A stretch of 64,000 nucleotides of DNA from positions 17,241 to 81,240 of the forward strand of contig JAURCP010000001.1 in assembly GCA_030828405.1 (NCBI GenBank), written 5' to 3'. Made by a program: the position numbers and the translations under genes. A model generated the notes under the pieces. The model did not search any database, was not told where the DNA came from, and saw only the letters and a list, made by a program, of their open reading frames with translations. The stretch is from Thermoplasmatota archaeon. GTDB taxonomy: Archaea > Thermoplasmatota > Poseidoniia > Poseidoniales > Thalassarchaeaceae. Positions within the stretch are counted from its first letter, which is position 1, and each line of letters starts with the position of its first letter. Positions 1-8,799 of the stretch are shown here, piece by piece.

Positions 1-1
1 A

Positions 2-235
2 TGGATTGCAGGGACTGAGAAACCTTCGATAGCCGATATCAGACTATTCTCAGATTGTTTTGGATTGGTTAGTGGTAATTATGATGGAATTGACACTTCA
101 TTAATTGATGGTAGAGATATACTGCTGGATTTCCATTCTAGAGTATCATCTATTCCTGAAGTTTATTCAAGATATAAAGATATGAAAGAAGACTCTATTC
201 GCTGGGTTTATCGCCCTGATGCATTTACAAAATAA
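2..235 (+). CDS. Glutathione S-transferase-like protein, C-terminal part (truncated at the window edge)
   Basis: Frame open from base 2: WIAGTEKPSIADIRLFSDCFGLVSGNYDGID...RWVYRPDAFTK*. It resembles a GST C-terminal domain (AGTEKPSIADI). Not in the ORF track because its start is outside the window. Its stop overlaps the next start (TAATG). Confidence 0.6.
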   Translation, partial: WIAGTEKPSIADIRLFSDCFGLVSGNYDGIDTSLIDGRDILLDFHSRVSSIPEVYSRYKDMKEDSIRWVYRPDAFTK

Positions 236-1347
236 TGTTATTTGGTGAGAAAATGAATTTAACAGATGCGTTAGTATTACCCCGAACTGGTAAAGTTTTG
301 AAAAATAGAACGGTACTTGCTGCAATGACTAATAAGCAGAGCCATGAAAATGGTATTCTTTCTGAGGAAGAGAAAAAATGGCTTATTCGTAGAGCCAAAG
401 GAGACTTTGGAATAATTACTACAGCAGCAACTAATGTTACTGAAAATGGAAGAGGTTGGGTTGGAGAAATGGGAGTTTGGGGTGATCATCAGATACCAGA
501 ACTCACTAATTTAGCCCGTGAATTAAAGAAAACTGGCGCAGTTAGTTTAGCCCAATTATTCCATGGAGGTATGCGAGCACCTAAGCATATCAATGGAGTT
601 CAACCGATATCTGCTAGTATCAATACTGAACCGGGAATGAACGGAGTTTACACTAGAGCCCTAAGTCATGAAGAAATTGTAGAAATGGTTCAGTCATTTG
701 CCGATGCAGCAGTTAGGTGCCATAAAGCAGGATTTGATGGTGTAGAGTTGCATGGTGCTCATTCTTACCTGATTTGTCAGTTTTTAGGTATGGTTACAAA
801 CCGTCGTGAAGACGATTGGGGGGGCGATTTAGAAGGTCGAAGTAGATTTTTGAGAGAGATCATCACGTCTATCCGTGAACAAACAAGTCCTGATTTTTTA
901 ATTGTAGTTCGTATTTCACCAATAATTGAAAAACTAGGCATTTACTTAGAAGATAGCTTACAATTAGCAAGAATGCTTTCAGAACTAGAAATTGATATTT
1001 TACACATATCATGCTGGAATGTTTTTCAAAAAGTCGATTCTGACTTAGATAGCAGAAGTTTAACTAAGATATTTAGTGAAGTGACTGATAATAGATTACC
1101 CTTGATATCTACTGGTGCTGTATGGTCTGCGAAAGATGCTCAGTATGTTATTGACGAAGGTGCTGACTTAGTTGGTGTCGCTAGAGTAGGGATAGCTTAC
1201 CCTGATTGGCCAAAATATCTCTCTGACATATCATATTCTCCCGAAAAACCTCCTTTTTCTGAGCGCCATCTCCTTGAAGCAGATTTAAGCCCTGTTTTTG
1301 TAGAATATATGCGAGCCTGGAAAGGCTTTGTCATTGATGGAAAATGA
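235..1347 (+). CDS. NADH:flavin oxidoreductase, Old Yellow Enzyme family
   Basis: 370 aa TIM-barrel flavoenzyme: QLFHGGMRAP, GFDGVELHGAHSYLICQFL, NRREDDWGGDLEGRSRFLREI, STGAVWSAKDAQYVIDEGADLVGVAR. Confidence 0.9.
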   Translation: MLFGEKMNLTDALVLPRTGKVLKNRTVLAAMTNKQSHENGILSEEEKKWLIRRAKGDFGIITTAATNVTENGRGWVGEMGVWGDHQIPELTNLARELKKTGAVSLAQLFHGGMRAPKHINGVQPISASINTEPGMNGVYTRALSHEEIVEMVQSFADAAVRCHKAGFDGVELHGAHSYLICQFLGMVTNRREDDWGGDLEGRSRFLREIITSIREQTSPDFLIVVRISPIIEKLGIYLEDSLQLARMLSELEIDILHISCWNVFQKVDSDLDSRSLTKIFSEVTDNRLPLISTGAVWSAKDAQYVIDEGADLVGVARVGIAYPDWPKYLSDISYSPEKPPFSERHLLEADLSPVFVEYMRAWKGFVIDGK

Positions 1348-2433
1348 TCACACTTCAAGAGAATTATCTATTCTTTTGGCAACTGTAATTAGTCTACGTA
1401 TTGTTCTATCTAAACGATTCAGAACTCTTTCTCTTATTTCATCCCCATTTTTGCCTGCTATCCTAAATCCATAAGGCATTCTTCCGCCTAATGTGTTAAG
1501 TAATAATTTTTGATTTTCAATTTCTACATCTTCGAGTATCTCCTGTACTCTCTCAATACTCAGATTTTTCTTCTTAATACCTAAGATAATTTTCTTTGTT
1601 ATATTCGTATCTAATCTACCCAATCCTCCTCTTGTGACTAACCACTCCTCACCTCTAGCATCAAACTGTCTCATCAATCCAAGATAGACATCCTGTGCAA
1701 TTCTATCTGGCATTGCAACTCTTTCAATAATACTCATCTCCAATAGTCTTTCAAGGACTCTTTGAACTCTTGATCTTGTTTCATTCAATCTTTCTGCCAA
1801 CACTAGTAAAGTAATTGGCCTATGACTCTGAGATAGCTCAATTGTTATTTTTTTTGCTAGATCATCTTCTGATTTCCCTCTTTCACCATTTAGGCCTAGA
1901 TCTTCCATTAGAGAGTCAATTCGATCTTTCCCGTCAATTGTAGCACTTGGTTCTGCAATTTTAATCTTAAATCTCCTCTCTTCATTTTCAGGATTATTAG
2001 ACATTCTTTCTTCAGAATCAATAATTAAATCAGATAGTTCTGTAAGGCGTATATCAAGAATTTTTCTTGCCTGAACTCCTAATAACTCTACAGCATTAGC
2101 CATTGACCCCCCTCTCAAAACATGAATATGCCACCTTCCCTTAAGTTCAGAAGATACTAGTCCGGATTCTCTTAACCTTAACATCTGATTGTGCATTGCA
2201 GTTTGTGATAGTCCACAACAATCTCCCAATTCTTTAGTATTCCAGCCACGAAGTGGTTCGTTCAACAGAGATCCTGTAAACATCCTATGAAGTGCACTTG
2301 GTTCATCATTAGTATTCCAAGACTCGGATTTTCTTCTTACTAGAGATAGTGAATCCATTAACCATTCTAATAGGACTTGAGTATCTTTACTGCCTGTTGG
2401 CATCGGTTGTTCTACCAACCTTAATCTGAACAT
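1348..2433 (-). CDS. Winged-helix transcriptional regulator with two predicted HTH regions
   Basis: 361 aa; HTH-like segments WNTKELGDCCGLSQTAMHNQMLRLRESGLV and PITLLVLAERLNETRSRVQRVLERLLEMSIIERV. Confidence 0.6.
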   Translation of the reverse strand: MFRLRLVEQPMPTGSKDTQVLLEWLMDSLSLVRRKSESWNTNDEPSALHRMFTGSLLNEPLRGWNTKELGDCCGLSQTAMHNQMLRLRESGLVSSELKGRWHIHVLRGGSMANAVELLGVQARKILDIRLTELSDLIIDSEERMSNNPENEERRFKIKIAEPSATIDGKDRIDSLMEDLGLNGERGKSEDDLAKKITIELSQSHRPITLLVLAERLNETRSRVQRVLERLLEMSIIERVAMPDRIAQDVYLGLMRQFDARGEEWLVTRGGLGRLDTNITKKIILGIKKKNLSIERVQEILEDVEIENQKLLLNTLGGRMPYGFRIAGKNGDEIRERVLNRLDRTIRRLITVAKRIDNSLEV

Positions 2434-2497
2434 ACAACCTTATGCGATAATTCAGAGTGTAAGAGCATTCTGCTAAACTTTGCATTATTTCGGCTAA

Positions 2498-3160
2498 TCA
2501 AGCATACTCTGCTCTTAAGTCGAGCCAGTTATATTCAATTTTTGAAGTCTTCAATCCAGATAAATGGTCGGCTAATGCTAATTTGTTTTCAGAAATAATA
2601 CCTCTATTTCTTAGAACGCAAATAGCCGAATGAACTGCAGAACGAGATCTCCCCAAATCTCTAGCTAATTGAGCTTGACTTTCAGGAATACAAGATTCTG
2701 CGAGTCTTACAACTATCGATTTTTGAAGACTAGATAGGCCTACAGGCAACATTGCAGCCGCTCTTTTTTCATCTCTGACACCTGTTCCTAATAATATTTC
2801 AATTTGAGCTGATGCACCTGCATAATAACAAGTTCTTCCATTAACCGGTATTATTGATACAGTTTTTTCGTTAACTAGAACATCTAAGTGGTGCCTAAGA
2901 GTACCATTTGCTGCATTCATTCTTCTTTGTAATTCACGGAAATGTAGCCCAGGCGATGTCTCCAATGTAGTCAAAATTTTTGCACGTACTGGATGTTCCC
3001 AAGGGTGTTCAGCCGGCGAAGAAATTGTACCTTCAGAAATGGGAGGTATTAGTGCAGGCATTAGAGCAGAAATACCCATCGCTGCACCTCCGAGAGCGAT
3101 AATGCCATCGACAGCCCAAGAACGCCTACTGCGCCACTGTTGGAGTAAAGCCATACACAC
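2498..3160 (-). CDS. Tandem winged-helix regulator with an N-terminal hydrophobic segment
   Basis: 220 aa; hydrophobic stretch VDGIIALGGAAMGISALMPALI, then two wHTH regions (GLHFRELQRRMNAANGTLRHHLDVLVNEKTV; SQAQLARDLGRSRSAVHSAICVLRNRGII). Confidence 0.65.
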   Translation of the reverse strand: MCMALLQQWRSRRSWAVDGIIALGGAAMGISALMPALIPPISEGTISSPAEHPWEHPVRAKILTTLETSPGLHFRELQRRMNAANGTLRHHLDVLVNEKTVSIIPVNGRTCYYAGASAQIEILLGTGVRDEKRAAAMLPVGLSSLQKSIVVRLAESCIPESQAQLARDLGRSRSAVHSAICVLRNRGIISENKLALADHLSGLKTSKIEYNWLDLRAEYA

Positions 3161-3222
3161 TTTTTAACGAACTAGTCTTTGAAAGAATCGGTCATTTGAG
3201 TCGATAATGCTTCATTTCCCAA

Positions 3223-3681
3223 TCAATCTTCTGAAACGACCATATCATTATGTATTTTCATGTAAGCAACTAATGGCCCCAATAATCTCCCACAATTTCT
3301 TCCATGAGTGGTCAATCTGTAGATTACACGTATAGGAGGGCCATCATCAACAACTCTTTCAACCAATCCATTTTCTTGACAAGATCTTAATTTATCAGAT
3401 AAAGTTCTACTTGAAATTCCTCTTAATAAAGTTCTCAATTCATTGAATCTTTTATCGCCAGCTATATACAGAGCTGAAAGAATTTCAGTAGTCCACCTCG
3501 AACTGAACATACTGAAAGAGACTACAGCAGCATCTACCTCCCATTCCATATTTTCTTCTCCATCCTCATAATAAGATTGAAAAATTTGTCTAATTTCTCT
3601 TCCATTATCTTGTACTTGATCTAAGGCCAAATTAATTTTTTTCCAATCTTCATTCGATACATTCATTCGTGTCTGACTCAT
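3223..3681 (-). CDS. HxlR-family transcriptional regulator
   Basis: KRFNELRTLLRGISSRTLSDKLRSCQENGLVERVV...VIYRLTTHGRNCGRLLGPLVAYMKIH is a typical HxlR wHTH. ATG start at 3681 preferred over the TTG at 3690. Confidence 0.85.
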   Translation of the reverse strand: MSQTRMNVSNEDWKKINLALDQVQDNGREIRQIFQSYYEDGEENMEWEVDAAVVSFSMFSSRWTTEILSALYIAGDKRFNELRTLLRGISSRTLSDKLRSCQENGLVERVVDDGPPIRVIYRLTTHGRNCGRLLGPLVAYMKIHNDMVVSED

Positions 3682-3709
3682 AATTAACAAATGTTTCCAA
3701 TAGCATCTA

Positions 3710-3724
3710 GTGTATAAAATACAC
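3710..3724. promoter_or_regulatory. Operator-like palindrome GTGTA-TAAAA-TACAC
   Basis: Perfect 5-bp arms and 15-bp span, immediately upstream of the HxlR gene start. Confidence 0.55.
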
Positions 3725-3773
3725 CTTAGTGTATACTCAAATACTTTCTAATTGATATATTAATGGTTATTGG

Positions 3774-3796
3774 CTTAGTGTGAAAACTACACTAAG
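3774..3796. promoter_or_regulatory. Operator-like palindrome CTTAGTGT-gaaaact-ACACTAAG
   Basis: Perfect 8-bp arms; the core GTGT-N7-ACAC has the same geometry as the site at 3710-3724. Confidence 0.6.
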
Positions 3797-3814
3797 GTGC
3801 AGGAGGAAACTAAT

Positions 3815-3892
3815 ATGGATAAATGGTTAGAATTATGGTTAGATGAAACAATGGAAGAAATAGAAATTAAGGATAAGGAGGAAAAATTATGA
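3815..3892 (+). CDS. MicroORF 1, 25 aa hypothetical protein
   Basis: MDKWLELWLDETMEEIEIKDKEEKL*, preceded by aggagg; overlaps the next ORF by ATGA. Not in the ORF track. Confidence 0.5.
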   Translation: MDKWLELWLDETMEEIEIKDKEEKL

Positions 3893-3996
3893 GTTTTAAC
3901 AATATATTGGAACTTGTAATTACAGGTATGGCTGAATATCGTACTCCTGCTTGGTCTCAATCCCCAAGAAGAAAACTTAGAATTCAGAATAAATAG
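3889..3996 (+). CDS. MicroORF 2, 35 aa hypothetical protein
   Basis: MSFNNILELVITGMAEYRTPAWSQSPRRKLRIQNK*, preceded by aaggagg inside microORF 1; translationally coupled arrangement. Confidence 0.5.
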   Translation: MSFNNILELVITGMAEYRTPAWSQSPRRKLRIQNK

Positions 3997-4008
3997 GTTT
4001 TGATTAAT

Positions 4009-6075
4009 TTAAGATTTAGTATAACTTGGTCTTCTTCCCTCGATTAGAGCGGACAAACCTTCCAGTGCATCTTCTGATTCAAATATTGTATTTAGATTCG
4101 ACAGCTCTTTGTTTAAGCCTGCATCTAGATCATCTCCAGTTTCGATTGCTTGATTGAGAAGTTCGTTAGCAATTCCCAGTGCTATGGGGGCGGTAAAGCC
4201 CAGAGACTTAATTTGCCTTGAAGCTAATTTTTCATCTCCATTGAAATTCTTAGGGATTTTCCCTGATATTATTTCTTCCATATTTTCATCCTTGTAAAAT
4301 TCTGTAGCAAATTTGGAAATGGGGTGTTCAATGTCTTTGGGCTGACAAGGATATTTATTCTGAGGTTTACCTGCTTTTGACAATGTAACGACAGTTTCAT
4401 TAATTGAGGCAGAATCTATTAAATGAGTGATAATACCAAGTGCTGAAGCGACTTTTGAATCGAGGAAATTCCCTGCTAAAACTGCATATCTGGAAGCTTC
4501 TATTCCACAAATACGCGGAGTTCTTTGTGTTCCTCCCAGACCTGGGAAAATACCGATACTTGTTTCAGGGAAACGGAATTGAGATCTTCTAGTTCCAATT
4601 CTGTAGTCACATGATAGTGCCAGTTCTAATCCTCCCCCTAGAGCCAAACCTGTTGTTAGTGCAATAGTTGTTTTCTGAGACTTCTCAAGCTTGTTCAAAA
4701 CTTCGTGACCATAAGAAGTGAAATCATAAATATCTTTTATTGAGTCTTCACGAATCTTATCTACGAAGTATTTGACATCAGCTCCTGCAACGAATGCTTT
4801 TCCAGCCCCCTCTAGTACTATAGTCGAAATTTCTTTCCTTGAGTTTAGATCGTCTAGAACAGTTCCTAATTGTCTAACAACTTCTTCATTAAGAGCATTC
4901 ATTGCTTCTGGTCTGTTTAGTACGATTGTCGCAATATCATTATCAATTTTAGTATCGATATAATTAAAATCAAACAATCCCTCTTTTTCTTTTATCCATA
5001 ATGGCAATTCAAATTTGGCTAATTCAGCGTATTTTTGCGCCATTCTTTTCGTATCTTTGATTCCAATCTTGTTGGCAATTTCGAAAGGTCCTTCTGCCCA
5101 TCTGAGTCCAACCTTTGCTCCTCTATCGACATCCTCAATTGAACATATTTCTTCCTGTACAATTTGAGCAGAAACAGCGAAAACTTGTCCTAAAAGTCTC
5201 TCACTAATTATTTGTGATGTTTCATCGTCACATTCAGTTATTTCACCAATATCCCACATCCCTGATTCAGCGATAGTTTGTTTAAGGCATTCGGCCCCAT
5301 AATAACGGGCACAATTCAATTGTTCGGCTAGATAATTTGTAGCATGCAGGGCGATTGACGGACCAGTCAAATTCATCAAAGCAAATGGACCCATTCCAAT
5401 ATTGAATGCCTTCTCTGCAACAGCGTCAATTTGAGCAATTGAAGCCACGCCCTCATCAACAAGATGACAAGCCTCATTCAACCAAGGAACAAAGAATCTA
5501 TTTACTACAAATCCAGGTCTATCTTTACAAACAATCACTACTTTACCCATTGTTTTACAGTATTGTTCCACCGCTGCTAATGATTCTGGCGAAGTGGTTT
5601 CTGCAGGAATAATTTCAATTAATCTATTTTTTGCTGGATGATAAAAGAAATGTAAACCTACAAATTTATCAGGTCTTCCAGTGGCCTTAGCTAGTTCATT
5701 TACGGACAAGGATGATGTGTTAGATGCAAGAATTGTTTTATCGCCACATACTCTATCTAGAATATTAAAAACATCTTTCTTAATATTGAAATCTTCGAAA
5801 ACCGCTTCAATGACTAAATCTGTATCAGGTGCAACATTTTCAGTACCAACGACTCCAGTAATCCGACTTTTTATTTCTTCAACTTTTTCAGGTTTGAATA
5901 TTCTTCTTTGGATTGCTTCTTCAAGAAAATCATTGATTATTTTTTCTCCTCTATCTACCCACTGTTTTTCACGATCTACCATTTGAACATTAAATTCTTC
6001 TTGTGCAGATTTCTGAGCAATTCCTGAGCCCATGTTTCCCGCGCCGATAATTGCAACTGAATTTACAGTATTCAT
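4009..6075 (-). CDS. Bifunctional 3-hydroxyacyl-CoA dehydrogenase / enoyl-CoA hydratase
   Basis: N-terminal Rossmann VAIIGAGNMGSGIAQ and GLHFFYHPAKNRLIEIIP (HAD); C-terminal crotonase ATIVLNRPEAMNALNEE and AGADVKYF plus GGGLELALSCDYRI. Confidence 0.92.
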   Translation of the reverse strand: MNTVNSVAIIGAGNMGSGIAQKSAQEEFNVQMVDREKQWVDRGEKIINDFLEEAIQRRIFKPEKVEEIKSRITGVVGTENVAPDTDLVIEAVFEDFNIKKDVFNILDRVCGDKTILASNTSSLSVNELAKATGRPDKFVGLHFFYHPAKNRLIEIIPAETTSPESLAAVEQYCKTMGKVVIVCKDRPGFVVNRFFVPWLNEACHLVDEGVASIAQIDAVAEKAFNIGMGPFALMNLTGPSIALHATNYLAEQLNCARYYGAECLKQTIAESGMWDIGEITECDDETSQIISERLLGQVFAVSAQIVQEEICSIEDVDRGAKVGLRWAEGPFEIANKIGIKDTKRMAQKYAELAKFELPLWIKEKEGLFDFNYIDTKIDNDIATIVLNRPEAMNALNEEVVRQLGTVLDDLNSRKEISTIVLEGAGKAFVAGADVKYFVDKIREDSIKDIYDFTSYGHEVLNKLEKSQKTTIALTTGLALGGGLELALSCDYRIGTRRSQFRFPETSIGIFPGLGGTQRTPRICGIEASRYAVLAGNFLDSKVASALGIITHLIDSASINETVVTLSKAGKPQNKYPCQPKDIEHPISKFATEFYKDENMEEIISGKIPKNFNGDEKLASRQIKSLGFTAPIALGIANELLNQAIETGDDLDAGLNKELSNLNTIFESEDALEGLSALIEGRRPSYTKS

Positions 6076-6168
6076 GACCTTGCGAGACACAACTCATCCA
6101 TGAATGCAACGGCGTAATAGACTCAGTTTATGGAGTAACTTCTTCAATATCTATATCTCCACCATATA

Positions 6169-8799
6169 GTGATGTCCCGGCGCATAGCAGTCTTTCTAGT
6201 TGTTTTATTTTTGATTTCTACAGCTCAAACAGTACAATCAAATTCCTCTGGTAAAACAGGTAGTTCGTCTTCCGGTTGTACTTGCCATGGTTCGAGCTCA
6301 TCGATGAGTGTCTCACTAAACGGACTACCCTCTTCAGGTTATATCGGAAATACAACATACAGTTTATCTTGGGATGGAGGACCTCATATTCCTGGTTCAG
6401 GTGGTTTTAATCTAATAGCAACACATTCGAGTGGTCAGGCTATCATGGGTTCATGGAGTAATTTAGGAAATAATGTCAAGCTTGTCGGTAGCGAATTGAC
6501 ACACGATGGGACCTCTTCTCGTTCATGGTCAGCGTCTTGGACAGCACCGCCCGGAGGTTCAGGAACCACAGTCTTCAATTTAGCTGTTCTATATGCGAAT
6601 GGAAATGGGAATAATCAAGGTGATTCTTGGGATACAGGGTCTTGGAATTTACCGGAATCAACTGCTAGTACCAACAATCCTCCAAATGCAACAAATGTTC
6701 GTTATATTCCTTCCTCACCTACTAAAGAAACAGGTCTTGGGGTAGAATATGATTACGATGATGCTGATGGAGACTCTGAACAAGGTACTACAATTCGTTG
6801 GTTCAGAGACGGACTTCAAATAGCTCAAATTAATGATATGAAATCAGTTCCGGATATCTGGATTTCTAAGGGACAAGAATGGCGTGTTGAGGTTACCCCT
6901 TCGGACAATGAAGATCAAGGAGATACTGTTTCATTAAATCCAATTATTATACAAAATACAGTCCCAATTGCTAGAAATCTTGAGATCACTCCAGAGTCTC
7001 CAACAGATGTTGATGATATAAATCTGGATTATGATTATTTTGATTTAGATGGAGATAATGAACAGGATTCCCAGATTCGTTGGTATCTTGATGGTGTTAG
7101 AATTAGTGATCTCGATGATACACTTGCTGTGACCTCTTTGATGATTCGTTCTGGTGATGAATGGGAAGCTAGAGTAACTCCATTTGATGGGACATCTTAT
7201 GGATTGACAAAATCTACAGGATTAATTATAATAGGTTCATCAAATACTCCTCCTACTGCTAATGCGTATATTTCTCAAGGTTCTAATGCATATACAGATG
7301 ATGCACTACAGGTAATTGTAGGATGGTTTGACCCAGATGGGGATAACCTCGCAGGCACAGAAATTAGATGGTTTAGAGATGGTTACCAAGTTTCTGCATT
7401 CAATGACCTGACATGGGTTACACCTGACGCCACTGCGAAAAATCAGGTATGGTATGCTAGTGTTAGAGTTTCAGATTCACTGGTGTGGTCTGAGTGGGTA
7501 GACGCAGATAGTATCACTATTCTCAATAGTGCTCCCGAGGTTACTTCGATTACTATGCTTCCAGAAGGTAATCTTACTGCTAACCAAGATTTAACTGTTA
7601 TTTGGGAACAATCGGATTTAGATGGTGATTCAGAATCTGGTAGTGAAATATATTGGATGGTTAATGGTGAGAGAGAACCTGATTTTGATGGCCTAATGAC
7701 AATACCTTCAGAATCAGTGTATCGAGATCAACATTGGTCGGTTCAGGTAATTCCTCGTGACGGAGAAGATCTAGGTAGTTCAATGACAACTCCGTCTAGA
7801 GTAATAATGAATGGCGCTCCTGAAATTCCAACAATTATTCTAGGTTCTGGTACTACTGGATACTTAGGTGCACCAGACTCATTCCCTGAATTAGGAATTG
7901 CAAATTCTCTAGACGATTTAGTAGTACTAGCATCGTCAATAGATCCTGACGAAGAACCTCTATTCTTTGATGTAATTTGGTATAGAAATGGATATCAGGT
8001 TCCTGAATTAGATGGAGAATCTTTAGTTCCTTCTGAAAGACTGGAACCAGGGCAATTTTGGGAAGTAAAAATTATTGCTAGAGACCCTTGGGGATTAACT
8101 TCTCAATCATCTGCAATTGTTGAGATATCTAATTTACCTCCTATTCCCTCTTGGTCTACAATTCCAGAGATTTCTGTTTCAGGTTCGATGATTATGTTTG
8201 ATGGTTCATCTTCAATAGATCCTGATGGGACTATCAATAATTGGTTATGGCAGATAAACGGGCAATCATTCTCTGGTTCAAGTGCTGAGATATTATTGGG
8301 CGAGGGGACTCATATAGTCAGGCTGACAGTAACTGATAACTTTGGTTCATCTATTACAGTACAAGATTTTTATTCTTTAGGACCAGTTTCTATGATTAGT
8401 AATCTTAATTCAGAAATTAGTGGGATAGATATTCAGTTAAGTTGGTCGGGTAATGCAGAAGAATATCGAATATATCGTTCTTCATATTCAACCGAGACAT
8501 TAGATGAGATGCAACTTGTTGGTGTTACTAATGAGAATAATTGGAATGAAATTGCACCTATAGCTTCGAATTTATATTATGCAGTTACTATTGTGGTAGG
8601 AGATAATGAAATATTATGGCTTGACAATGGAACAAATATTGTTTCTGTCGATGCCTCATCTGTTACTAATTATGTTGATGATTCGCCTACTGGTTCACTT
8701 ACAATTTTCTCAATCCCTCTGACAATTGTATTCTTGTTATTAGCAGTTTCCAGTTTAGTTATTAGTTTACGGGTTAAGAAAAGGAGGTCTGAATTATGA
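6169..8799 (+). CDS. Large secreted, membrane-anchored protein with repeated Ig/PKD-like domains and an N-terminal CTCH motif
   Basis: 876 aa; signal peptide, SSGCTCHGSSSS near the N-terminus, repeated 'DxDGDxEQxxxIRWxxDG' units, PKD-like segment (MFDGSSSIDPDGTINNWLWQING), C-terminal TM helix and basic tail. Confidence 0.75.
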   Translation: MMSRRIAVFLVVLFLISTAQTVQSNSSGKTGSSSSGCTCHGSSSSMSVSLNGLPSSGYIGNTTYSLSWDGGPHIPGSGGFNLIATHSSGQAIMGSWSNLGNNVKLVGSELTHDGTSSRSWSASWTAPPGGSGTTVFNLAVLYANGNGNNQGDSWDTGSWNLPESTASTNNPPNATNVRYIPSSPTKETGLGVEYDYDDADGDSEQGTTIRWFRDGLQIAQINDMKSVPDIWISKGQEWRVEVTPSDNEDQGDTVSLNPIIIQNTVPIARNLEITPESPTDVDDINLDYDYFDLDGDNEQDSQIRWYLDGVRISDLDDTLAVTSLMIRSGDEWEARVTPFDGTSYGLTKSTGLIIIGSSNTPPTANAYISQGSNAYTDDALQVIVGWFDPDGDNLAGTEIRWFRDGYQVSAFNDLTWVTPDATAKNQVWYASVRVSDSLVWSEWVDADSITILNSAPEVTSITMLPEGNLTANQDLTVIWEQSDLDGDSESGSEIYWMVNGEREPDFDGLMTIPSESVYRDQHWSVQVIPRDGEDLGSSMTTPSRVIMNGAPEIPTIILGSGTTGYLGAPDSFPELGIANSLDDLVVLASSIDPDEEPLFFDVIWYRNGYQVPELDGESLVPSERLEPGQFWEVKIIARDPWGLTSQSSAIVEISNLPPIPSWSTIPEISVSGSMIMFDGSSSIDPDGTINNWLWQINGQSFSGSSAEILLGEGTHIVRLTVTDNFGSSITVQDFYSLGPVSMISNLNSEISGIDIQLSWSGNAEEYRIYRSSYSTETLDEMQLVGVTNENNWNEIAPIASNLYYAVTIVVGDNEILWLDNGTNIVSVDASSVTNYVDDSPTGSLTIFSIPLTIVFLLLAVSSLVISLRVKKRRSEL

